From: Limnoraphis robusta CS-951
GTDB taxonomy: Bacteria > Cyanobacteriota > Cyanobacteriia > Cyanobacteriales > Microcoleaceae
NCBI RefSeq assembly: GCF_000972705.2
Contig: NZ_LATL02000029.1
Location: 1 to 17,298, forward strand
Length of the DNA: 17,298 nt
Reading direction: 5' to 3'
Positions 1 through 6,867 of this stretch are shown here, one piece after another. The position numbers and the translations under genes were made by a program. A model generated the notes under the pieces. It made no database searches. It was given only the letters and a program-made list of their open reading frames with translations, and was not told where the DNA came from. The stretch's first letter is position 1, and each line of letters opens with the position of its first letter.

Positions 1-640
1 TAACAACAGGAATAAAGCTAGACTGAGACTTGCAAAAGCACATCAAAGAGTGGCTAACATTCGCAAAGATACAATTCACAAACTCACCTCATGGCTATGC
101 AAAAACCACGCAGTTATCGGGTTAGAAGACTTGAATGTTTCTGGGATGATGAAAAATCATAAATTAGCGGGTGCTATTGCCGATTCTGCTCTTTATGAAA
201 TTCGCCGCCAAGTCGAGTATAAGTCCGAGTGGTACGGCTCAGTAGTAGTTTTTGCTGACAGATTTTATCCGTCAACTAAGACCTGTTCAAATTGCGGTCA
301 CGTTCAAGAAATAGCACTGAAAGAACGAGTTTTCAACTGTCAGGCTTGCGGTGTAAGCATTGACCGCGATTTGAATGCTAGCCTAAATTTATTACATTAT
401 GCCGAGGGCTTCTCGGTAAAAAGCCTGTCTGACCGGGTGCTGCCGACAGTCCGGGGTGATGCAGCGCAAAGTCCGATCTCGGCGGAAACCGCTCGAGAAG
501 GAACTTTGCAAGACAGGAACGAAACATTAATACGGTTTATACCGTGTTATATCAGTTTTATAAAGCAGAACAGAAGTTAGACCCAATCAGACGGGGTAGG
601 GATAGGGGAAGCTTCAACAGCCGGGAAAACCCGTCAACAC
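1..640 (+). mobile_element. IS200/IS605-family element, 3' portion with probable right end
   Basis: This stretch comprises the TnpB fragment plus about 60 non-coding bases. The region from about 400 on is rich in short hairpins: CCGAG/CTCGG near 402-416, ACGGT/ACCGT with loop TTAT at 532-545, and CGGG/CCCG with loop AAAA at 622-633. The last one is followed by TCAAC, a plausible right-end terminus since the two other relics in this window also end in GTCAA. The boundary at about 640 is an inference; no target duplication is expected for this family. Left of position 1 is unknown. Confidence 0.55.
2..580 (+). CDS. tnpB: TnpB (IS200/IS605-type RNA-guided nuclease), C-terminal part, cut by window edge
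   Basis: The reading frame is open to the first base, so this is the last 192 residues of a protein normally near 400. Visible family hallmarks, in order, are the KARLRLAKAHQRVANIRKD helix (TnpB core), the RuvC-II segment IGLEDLNVSGM with its catalytic Glu, a C4 zinc ribbon (CSNCG and CQACG, 18 residues apart), and RuvC-III DRDLNASLNLL with its Asp. A GTG at 50 would give an internal start but cuts into the conserved helix, so it is not the true start. TnpB proteins are RNA-guided DNA endonucleases encoded by IS200/IS605 and IS607-type elements; their omegaRNA is usually taken from the 3' end of the gene and the adjacent right end. The tail after about residue 135 is poorly conserved in the family and probably overlaps the omegaRNA scaffold. 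The start, the RuvC-I Asp and any tnpA partner lie outside the window, so activity cannot be judged. Confidence 0.9.
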   Translation, partial: NNRNKARLRLAKAHQRVANIRKDTIHKLTSWLCKNHAVIGLEDLNVSGMMKNHKLAGAIADSALYEIRRQVEYKSEWYGSVVVFADRFYPSTKTCSNCGHVQEIALKERVFNCQACGVSIDRDLNASLNLLHYAEGFSVKSLSDRVLPTVRGDAAQSPISAETAREGTLQDRNETLIRFIPCYISFIKQNRS

Positions 641-796
641 CCACTCCCTTTATTTGTTCCGTAGTCCTTGGTAAAATCTCCTGCTAAACATCTCAAATGC
701 CTGATAGAGAAAGTCAAGAATTGACCAGAACCCCCCCAAAAAAGCCTGTAAATATAAATAGGGACAGATGCCCCACTCATTAAACTTATGCTGATC

Positions 797-804
797 AGAG
801 GAGA
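797..804 (+). promoter_or_regulatory. Shine-Dalgarno sequence of cphB
   Basis: AGAGGAGA lies 6 bases before the ATG at 811. It is one of the few clear ribosome binding sites in the window and supports that start. Confidence 0.75.
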
Positions 805-810
805 TAGAAT

Positions 811-1668
811 ATGCAGCAGTTGACGTCTCAAGCCCTTGAACAAGTGATACCCCCACCCACTCAGACCTCAATTTTAATCATTGGGGGAGCAGAAGATAAA
901 GTTCATGGACGTGAGATTCTGCAAACCTTTTTTAACCGAGCAGGCGGAGTGAAGGCAGAACTTGCCATTATTCCATCGGCATCCCGAGAACCCGCTCTTC
1001 AAGGCGAACGTTATCAAAAAATTTTTGAGGAGATGGGGGCTAAAGAGATCAGGATCTTTGATATTCGCGAACGCCATCACTGCGAGAACGCTGAATGGAA
1101 CTCTTTCCTAGAATCCTCCTGTACAGGGGTGTTTATGACGGGTGGAGATCAACTCCGCCTGTACAGTTTGCTGGCCGATACTCCCCTAATGAGCAAAATT
1201 CGGGTGGCCGCTCGTGAAGGGAAAATAGCGCTCGCTGGAACCAGTGCAGGGGCAGCCGTAATGAGTCATCACATGATCGCAGGCGGAGGCAGTGGAGAAT
1301 GCCCTAATCGTTCCCTGGTCGATATGGCAACGGGTTTGGATATCATACCCGAACTGATTGTCGATCAACACTTTCACAACCGCAACCGTTTGGGTCGCTT
1401 GATCAGTGCGATTATCTCTCATCCCGAATGTCTGGGCTTAGGGATAGATGAGGATACTTGTGCCATGTTTGAGGCTCAAGAAAGACTCAAAGTGATTGGC
1501 AAAGGCACCGTCACCATTATCGATGCCACTGAAATGTGTTATACCAACGCCTCTAAGGTGGGAGCGGCTGATCCGTTGAGTTTGTTTAATTTGCGAATTC
1601 ATATTCTCTCTCACGGTGATCAATATAACATTCGCACCCGGGTTCCGACAGCAGCACCGAGCTTGTAG
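811..1668 (+). CDS. cphB: Cyanophycinase
   Basis: Cyanophycinase is a serine-type exopeptidase of family S51 that cuts cyanophycin (multi-L-arginyl-poly-L-aspartate) to beta-Asp-Arg dipeptides, releasing stored nitrogen and carbon in the cytoplasm. The 285-residue protein shows the family motifs: GGAEDK (25-30), TGGDQ (110-114), the nucleophile elbow GTSAGA with Ser145, DQHF with His187, and GIDED with Glu214. These fit the Ser132, His174 and Glu201 triad of the Synechocystis enzyme with a constant offset of 13 residues, so the active site looks complete. The ATG at 811 follows a good Shine-Dalgarno. It lies upstream of cphA on the same strand, the usual cphBA order, but the gap of 657 bases to cphA is much longer than usual because of an inserted IS relic. 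Whether the two genes still share a transcript is therefore open. Confidence in the function is very high. Confidence 0.97.
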   Translation: MQQLTSQALEQVIPPPTQTSILIIGGAEDKVHGREILQTFFNRAGGVKAELAIIPSASREPALQGERYQKIFEEMGAKEIRIFDIRERHHCENAEWNSFLESSCTGVFMTGGDQLRLYSLLADTPLMSKIRVAAREGKIALAGTSAGAAVMSHHMIAGGGSGECPNRSLVDMATGLDIIPELIVDQHFHNRNRLGRLISAIISHPECLGLGIDEDTCAMFEAQERLKVIGKGTVTIIDATEMCYTNASKVGAADPLSLFNLRIHILSHGDQYNIRTRVPTAAPSL

Positions 1669-1845
1669 ATCACAACGACTCGAACCTCATATTTTTTCCC
1701 AAAGAAATGGAACAAAAGGTGCTGCTGAAATGGTAAGGCTCAGGGAGCTGCAGGTAGACAACCGATCCAAAATTGACGGTCAAACTCCTGTAGCCCCTAT
1801 AACCCTCGCCAAAAATCTAACTGAATTTTTCTAGTCATCAAAAAT

Positions 1846-2215
1846 TTGGGGTCTGAAACCCCGTCCTTTAGGACGGCTTTACATGGTAAAATTGAATTGG
1901 TCAACGACCCACCCGAGACGATGGATCAGACAGCCACGATGAGCGAAGTTCAGTATTTTTAACTGACGACGCAGCAAAATCGGTAGACTCAGGAATTGAT
2001 GAAGGGGCAATGGATAGGCACATCCCCACCAATCACAGCAGAAGAGAATTCCTTTGAGGTTCTCGACACATAGAACCGCAGGACTTGCGGGGATAGTCTG
2101 TGGAGCGAACGTAAGACCATAAAACTCCGAAGCGGGTAGAGGCTGTTGCTACGAAGCAGAAACCTAAATCGTGAGGTTTAGGAATCTTCGCCCTTTGGGG
2201 CGGAGAGGATGTCAA
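1846..2215 (+). mobile_element. Non-coding IS200/IS605-type relic (PATE/MITE-like, omegaRNA-like right end) between cphB and cphA
   Basis: No credible protein is encoded here. At the left are two overlapping hairpins: GGGGT/ACCCC at 1848-1862, and CCGTCC/GGACGG with loop TTTA at 1861-1876. At the right is an 8-base-pair stem CTTCGCCC/GGGCGGAG with loop TTTG at 2186-2205, followed by AGGATGTCAA. The stretch around 2060-2160 (ccgcaggacttgcgggg, then tctgtggagcg) resembles the 3' end of cyanobacterial tnpB genes, which is where omegaRNAs are encoded; that resemblance is from memory of the family. A second relic at 11960-12260 has the same architecture and the same terminal sequence, which is the best evidence that this is a mobile unit. 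Exact ends are uncertain, and whether it is transcribed is unknown. Confidence 0.55.
2186..2215 (+). repeat. Right-end terminal hairpin, copy A
   Basis: The stem is CTTCGCCC with GGGCGGAG (one G-U pair) and loop TTTG, followed by AGGATGTCAA. Copy B on the minus strand at 11989-11960 has stem CTCCGTTG with CGACGGAG, loop TTTA and the same AGGATGTCAA. Several stem positions differ but stay paired, which points to selection on an RNA or single-strand DNA hairpin. Confidence 0.7.
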
Positions 2216-2222
2216 ATTGCTC

Positions 2223-2243
2223 AACTGTTCATCAAGAACAGTT
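2223..2243 (+). promoter_or_regulatory. Perfect 8-base dyad upstream of cphA, possible operator
   Basis: AACTGTTC and GAACAGTT are exact inverted repeats separated by ATCAA. The dyad starts 8 bases beyond the relic's GTCAA terminus and about 80 bases before the cphA ATG. It could be a repressor or activator site, or a hairpin in the cphA leader. No regulator can be named from sequence alone. Confidence 0.4.
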
Positions 2244-2325
2244 ACGATGTATTTTAAAGTTAGAAATTGATAAAAGTAGAAGTATCACTCTGGAAAATTC
2301 CGGCATCACCCACTCACAGACAGAT

Positions 2326-5028
2326 ATGAAAATTCTTAAAGTCCTGACATTACGCGGCCCTAACTACTGGAGCATTCGACGGCACAAGCTGATCGTCATG
2401 CGCCTTGACCTCGAAGACCTTGCGGAACGCTACTCGAACGATATTCCAGGCTTCTACGAAGGTCTAACTTCTGCACTCCCCAGCTTGGTAGAACATCACT
2501 GTTCCCCTGGAGTCAGAGGCGGGTTTCTCAGTCGGGTGCAACGCGGCACGTTAATGGGACACATCATCGAACACGTCGCCCTCGAACTCCAGAACTTGGC
2601 GGGAATGTCAGTCGGGTTTGGTCGGACAAGAGAAACCGCCACACCCGGAATTTTCCAGGTTGTCTATGAGTATCAAAGTGAAAATGTCGGTCGCTATGCA
2701 GGTCGAGCCGCCGTGCGACTGTGCCAAAATATCGCTGAAACCGGAACTTATTCTGCTGAAGAACTCAACCAAGATATCGAAGACCTCAAAGAACTCAAAG
2801 CTCAAGCGGCTCTCGGCCCAAGTACCGATACCCTCGTCGGTGAAGCCGAAGCCAGAGGCATTCCTTGGTTAGAGTTGAATACCCGCTTTATGATTCAACT
2901 CGGCTATGGGGTTAATCAAAAGCGCCTTCAAGCCACCTTGAGCGGGAATACCAGCATCTTAGGCGTTGAACTGGCCTGCGACAAAGAAGGCACTAAACAA
3001 ATTCTGCGAAATGCCGGGATTCCTGTCCCTAGAGGCACCGTGATTCGCTACTTTGATGAGTTGAAAGATGCCGTTGATTTTGTTGGGGGTTATCCGATCG
3101 CCATGAAACCCTTAGACGGAAATCATGGTCGAGGCATTACCCTCGATATTAACCTTTGGGAAACCGCCGAACAAGCCTATGATCTCGCAAGCACCGCTTC
3201 TAAAACCCGCAGCGTGATCGTAGAACGTTTCTATCAAGGTCGGGACTTCCGGGTATTAGTCGTGGCTGGAAAAGTCGTCGCCGTTGCCGAACGAGTACCC
3301 GCTCATGTGATTGGGGATGGCCGCTCAACCGTCGAAGCCTTGATCGAGGAAACCAACCGCGACTCTCGCCGAGGCGATGGACATGATAACGTTCTGACTC
3401 GGATTGAAATCGACAAAACCGTTCTCTCTCTCCTCCAGGCTCAAGGCTACGATTTAAACACGGTATTACCAGACGGAAAGATCTGTTTCCTACGGGCTAC
3501 CGCCAACCTCAGCACTGGGGGAAGCGCGATTGATCGCACCGATGAAGTTCACCCCGAAAATATCTGGCTGTTTTCGCGAGTGGCAAAAATCATCGGCTTG
3601 GATATTGCCGGAATTGATGTCGTTAGCCCCGATATTAGCCGCCCCTTACGAGAAGTAGACGGGGTAATCGTCGAAGTGAACGCCGCACCTGGATTTAGGA
3701 TGCACGTCGCCCCCAGTGAAGGTTTACCCCGGAACGTGGCAGGGGCTGTGATGGATATGTTGTTCCCCAGCACTCAACCCAGTCGCATTCCTATCTTGGC
3801 TGTGACGGGTACCAATGGCAAAACTACCACCACTCGTCTACTGGCTCACATTGTCAAACAAACGGGTCGTATGGTTGGTTATACCACCACAGACGGGACT
3901 TATATTGGTGAATATCTGGTTGAATCTGGCGATAATACAGGCCCCCAAAGCGCCCAACTGATTCTCTGTGACCCGACGGTGGAAATAGCAGTCCTAGAAG
4001 CGGCTAGAGGCGGCATTCTGCGATCGGGTTTGGGGTTTGATGTCTGTGATGTCGGTATTGTCTTGAACGTGTCGGCCGATCATCTGGGTATTGGTGATAT
4101 TGATACCGTTGAACAACTCGCCAAAGTCAAGAGCGTTGTTGCTGAGTCCGTCATGCCGAAAGGTTACGCGGTTTTGAACGCCGACGATCCGTTAGTCGCA
4201 GAAATGGCCGAACGCACCAAAGCCCAAGTCGCCTATTTCTCCATGAACCCGGAAAATGAAACCATTCTCAAACATACGGCGGCCGGAGGGTTGGCTGCGG
4301 TTTATGAAAATGGCTATCTTTCCATCCTCAAAGGGGACTGGACGCTACGGATCGAACAGGCGGTAAATGTTCCCCTAACGATGGGCGCTAAAGCCCCATT
4401 TATGATTGCTAATGCAATAGCAGCTTGTTTGGCGGCTTTTGCCCAAGGCATCAAAATTGAACACATTCAACAAGGTTTGTCTACCTTTGTCGCCTCTACC
4501 TCTCAAACTCCAGGACGCATGAACCTGTTTAATATGGGCAGCTATCACGCCCTGATCGATTATGCTCATAACGCGGCCAGTTATGAAGCGTTAGCAGGCT
4601 TTGTTCGCAACTGGGAAGGGGTGCGAATTGGGGTTGTGGGTGGCCCTGGCGATCGCCGCGATGAAGATTTTGTCACCTTGGGACGACTGGCCGCTGAGAT
4701 GTTTGACCAGATTGTGATTAAAGAAGATGATGACACCCGAGGACGGGAACGAGGAAATGCCGCCGAGTTGATTCGCCAAGGGGTTGAACAGGTATTAAGT
4801 CGTGTTCCTGATCCCCGAGTCACCCATGAAACGATTCTCAATGAAACCCAAGCGATAGAAACCACGCTTGATCGCGCTCCAAATGGCGGTTTAGTGGTGA
4901 TTTTACCGGAAAGTGTGAGTCGGGCGATTAGTCTGATTGAAGCCCGGAACCCGATTAAGGATTCTCTAACAGGTCAAAACGGTACGTCCGCTCCCTATTC
5001 TACAGACTTGAAACCCTCCCAGGTGTAA
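2326..5028 (+). CDS. cphA: Cyanophycin synthetase
   Basis: This enzyme polymerises cyanophycin by alternately adding Asp to the backbone and Arg to the side chain, using ATP at two active sites. The start at 2326 gives 900 residues beginning MKILKVLTLRGPNYWSIRRH, the standard N-terminus. A longer in-frame start at 2209 adds 39 unrelated residues and lies inside the IS right end, so it was not used. The N-terminal domain is followed by an ATP-grasp domain (about 215-480, with DGNHGRG near 264-270 and EVNAAPG at 450-456). The Mur-ligase-like part follows, with P-loop GTNGKTT at 495-501, DYAHN at 745-749 and GGPGDRR near 772-778. All key motifs for both half-reactions are present. No Shine-Dalgarno is visible. 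The gene follows cphB on the same strand and is closed by a strong hairpin at 5209-5236. Confidence 0.97.
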   Translation: MKILKVLTLRGPNYWSIRRHKLIVMRLDLEDLAERYSNDIPGFYEGLTSALPSLVEHHCSPGVRGGFLSRVQRGTLMGHIIEHVALELQNLAGMSVGFGRTRETATPGIFQVVYEYQSENVGRYAGRAAVRLCQNIAETGTYSAEELNQDIEDLKELKAQAALGPSTDTLVGEAEARGIPWLELNTRFMIQLGYGVNQKRLQATLSGNTSILGVELACDKEGTKQILRNAGIPVPRGTVIRYFDELKDAVDFVGGYPIAMKPLDGNHGRGITLDINLWETAEQAYDLASTASKTRSVIVERFYQGRDFRVLVVAGKVVAVAERVPAHVIGDGRSTVEALIEETNRDSRRGDGHDNVLTRIEIDKTVLSLLQAQGYDLNTVLPDGKICFLRATANLSTGGSAIDRTDEVHPENIWLFSRVAKIIGLDIAGIDVVSPDISRPLREVDGVIVEVNAAPGFRMHVAPSEGLPRNVAGAVMDMLFPSTQPSRIPILAVTGTNGKTTTTRLLAHIVKQTGRMVGYTTTDGTYIGEYLVESGDNTGPQSAQLILCDPTVEIAVLEAARGGILRSGLGFDVCDVGIVLNVSADHLGIGDIDTVEQLAKVKSVVAESVMPKGYAVLNADDPLVAEMAERTKAQVAYFSMNPENETILKHTAAGGLAAVYENGYLSILKGDWTLRIEQAVNVPLTMGAKAPFMIANAIAACLAAFAQGIKIEHIQQGLSTFVASTSQTPGRMNLFNMGSYHALIDYAHNAASYEALAGFVRNWEGVRIGVVGGPGDRRDEDFVTLGRLAAEMFDQIVIKEDDDTRGRERGNAAELIRQGVEQVLSRVPDPRVTHETILNETQAIETTLDRAPNGGLVVILPESVSRAISLIEARNPIKDSLTGQNGTSAPYSTDLKPSQV

Positions 5029-5099
5029 GTTTTAAGGCGGTTTGATTCGGGCTGGAAATTTTTCTGACCTCTCCCCCAACCCCTCTCCACCTCTGGCTA

Positions 5100-5147
5100 C
5101 CCTCTCTATCCCCCCTGCCCCCCTTTGAAAGGGGGGTTAGGAGAGGG
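5100..5147. repeat. C/G-rich nested inverted repeat, cyanobacterial intergenic type
   Basis: The core is CCCCCCTT/AAGGGGGG at 5118-5136 with a TGA loop. It is flanked by the outer arms CCCTCTC (5100-5106) and GAGAGGG (5141-5147). Similar CT-rich stretches are common between genes in filamentous cyanobacteria. It may be a mobile repeat or add to transcription termination after cphA. Confidence 0.55.
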
Positions 5148-5208
5148 AAAAGGTGTCCCTAATGGGACTATTGTTTAATGGCGAGGGGAGAAAAATTCTT
5201 ATTAAGAA

Positions 5209-5236
5209 AAGGGTGATATTTCTAGATATCACCCTT
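5209..5236. terminator. Strong hairpin after cphA, likely bidirectional terminator
   Basis: AAGGGTGATAT (5209-5219) pairs exactly with ATATCACCCTT (5226-5236) around a 6-base loop. It lies between the convergent ends of cphA and the FG-GAP gene. There is no long U-tract on either side, so the mechanism is not certain. Two HIP1 octamers follow at 5239 and 5264. Confidence 0.6.
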
Positions 5237-5281
5237 GAGCGATCGCTCATTTTCTAGAAGAAAGCGATCGCCTCAAAACCT

Positions 5282-6817
5282 CTAAACAGTCATAAAATCG
5301 CTTGATGTTAGAGTAGTCGTATCAAATCCATTGACAATAGCCAATACCTCCGAAGTTGCTGTCAGAATAATCTGATTGCCCGAGAAACTTAAATCGTTGA
5401 AACTCAAGCCACTCGCTAACTCGAACTCATCTGGAGTTTGGAAGTCAGTAATCGTATCGGTACCTTTGCCAGCAGCCAAGACAAAAATATCCGGTCCGTT
5501 ACCACCCGTTAATAGGTCGTTGCCGAGACCCCCATCAAGGAGATCTGGGCCGTTATCGTTACCGTCACCACCGAGGGTATCGTTACCCGCACCGCCATAA
5601 AGTTCGTCTGCGCCATTACCACCTGAGATCAAATCATTACCCGCAGTGCCAGTCAGAGTATCTTTGCCATTGCCACCAAAGAAGTTATTACCCACTGTTA
5701 CCGTCACAGTACCAATATCTGTAGCGATGCCGTCAGAAACGGTGTAATCAAAAGTGGCATTACCACTAAAGCCTGTGGCGCTCGTAAAGACCACATCGCC
5801 ATTAGTATTGAGACTAACAGTGCCGTTAATGGCGTTGCCCACAGCAGTTATCGTGAGGGTGTCACCATCTGCATCGGTGTCATTGGCGAGTAAGTCAGCA
5901 GCAGGGATAGTTTGAGCTGTATTCAATGCTCCAGTAGCACTGTCATCATTGGCTACAGGAGGTTGGTTAGCAACAGCAGGAACATTCTCGAAGTACAGGG
6001 TATTGCCATCAGAGTTCCCAACAAAAGCATCGAGATCCCCATCCCCATCGACATCAGCGAAAGTTGGACTAGCATAATATCCCACATCCGTCAGTCCGAA
6101 GGGGTTGGTGAGGGGGGTAGCAAAGCTGGGGCTACTGGCTGAACCCGTGTTCTCGAAGTATAGGGCATTGCCATAAATATTCCCCACAAAAGCGTCGAGA
6201 TCCCCATCCCCATCGACATCAGCAAAGGTGGGGCTGGCGGAACCAGGGATACCAGGACTTCCTACTGTCGTCAATCCGAAGGGGTTGGCGATAGGGGTAG
6301 CAAAGCTGGGGCTACTGGCCGAACCTGTGTTCTCGAAGTATCGGGTATTGCCAGCAAAATCCCCAATAAAAGCATCGAGATCCCCATCATTGTCAATGTC
6401 AGCCAAGGTAGGAGAGGAATAAAAATCCGGTGAACTACTTAGTCCGAAGGGGTTGGTAACAGAAGAGGCCAAACTGGGACTACTCAGAGTTCCTGTGTTC
6501 TCGAAGTATAGGGCATTGCCATACTTCTCCCCAACAAAAGCATCGAGATCCCCATCCCCATCGATGTCAGCGAAGGTAGAGGAAGCAAAAAATCCCACAT
6601 TCGTCAGTCCGAAGGGGTTGGTAACAGAAGCGGCCAAACTGGGACTACTCACAGTTCCTGTGTTCTCGAAGTATAGGGTATCGCCATCACCATTCCCAAC
6701 AAAAGCATCAAAATCCCCATCCCCATCAATGTCAGCGAAGGAGGGGGAAGCAAAAGTTACCGCATTCGTCAGTCCGAAGGGGTTGGTTACGGGAGATAAA
6801 AAATTTGGGTCAGCCAT
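5282..6817 (-). CDS. FG-GAP/VCBS repeat protein with cadherin-like domain and RTX C-terminus, probable type I secretion substrate
   Basis: The 511-residue protein is modular. Residues 1-280 contain five FG-GAP-like repeats of about 55-60 residues, each with NPFGL, a calcium-loop motif of the type DIDGDGDLDAF (Asp-rich loops starting near residues 31, 86, 142, 202 and 257) and LYFENTG. Residues about 285-376 form a cadherin-like/VCBS module (NQPPVANDDSATGAL, then TDADGDTLTI and FDYTVSDG). Residues about 378-445 hold RTX-type calcium repeats (GGNGKDTLTGTAGNDLISGG and variants). The C-terminus (DIFVLAAGKGTDTITDFQ onward) is typical of uncleaved type I secretion signals. There is no N-terminal signal peptide, which fits export by an ABC transporter/HlyD/TolC system; no such genes are in the window. 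The ATG has an AGAGGA Shine-Dalgarno 10 bases upstream. The gene begins 50 bases after the GNAT fusion gene on the same strand, with no terminator seen between, so co-transcription is plausible. Its ligand and biological role are unknown. Confidence 0.85.
   Translation of the reverse strand: MADPNFLSPVTNPFGLTNAVTFASPSFADIDGDGDFDAFVGNGDGDTLYFENTGTVSSPSLAASVTNPFGLTNVGFFASSTFADIDGDGDLDAFVGEKYGNALYFENTGTLSSPSLASSVTNPFGLSSSPDFYSSPTLADIDNDGDLDAFIGDFAGNTRYFENTGSASSPSFATPIANPFGLTTVGSPGIPGSASPTFADVDGDGDLDAFVGNIYGNALYFENTGSASSPSFATPLTNPFGLTDVGYYASPTFADVDGDGDLDAFVGNSDGNTLYFENVPAVANQPPVANDDSATGALNTAQTIPAADLLANDTDADGDTLTITAVGNAINGTVSLNTNGDVVFTSATGFSGNATFDYTVSDGIATDIGTVTVTVGNNFFGGNGKDTLTGTAGNDLISGGNGADELYGGAGNDTLGGDGNDNGPDLLDGGLGNDLLTGGNGPDIFVLAAGKGTDTITDFQTPDEFELASGLSFNDLSFSGNQIILTATSEVLAIVNGFDTTTLTSSDFMTV
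5978..6817 (-). repeat. Five tandem FG-GAP-coding repeats
   Basis: The repeats code for units of 55, 56, 60 and 55 residues between successive calcium loops. They stay similar at the DNA level: tccgaaggggttgg, tctcgaagta and gagatccccatc recur in each unit. This suggests recent duplication or ongoing homogenisation, and the copy number may vary between strains. Confidence 0.85.
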
Positions 6818-6827
6818 GATTTTTGAT

Positions 6828-6833
6828 TCCTCT
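6828..6833 (-). promoter_or_regulatory. Shine-Dalgarno of the FG-GAP/RTX gene
   Basis: AGAGGA on the minus strand lies 10 bases before the ATG at 6817, supporting separate translation initiation within the presumed operon. Confidence 0.6.
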
Positions 6834-6867
6834 AATTTGACAAAATTTCAGGTTTTCACAGATGTGA

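Noticed and set aside
660..676. NtcA-like site GTA-N8-TAA before cphB
   Set aside because: It misses the final C of GTAN8TAC, and no -10 box at the proper distance was found.
1671..1690. T-arm-like GGTTCGAGTC on the minus strand, suggesting a tRNA
   Set aside because: The flanking bases do not form a T stem and no acceptor or anticodon arm was found.
1616..1834. 72-codon frame overlapping the end of cphB
   Set aside because: It overlaps cphB out of frame, has no ribosome site and has an unremarkable composition; treated as chance.
2209..2325. Longer cphA start giving 939 residues
   Set aside because: The extra 39 residues do not resemble any CphA N-terminus and the ATG lies inside an IS right end; the family start MKILK is at 2326.
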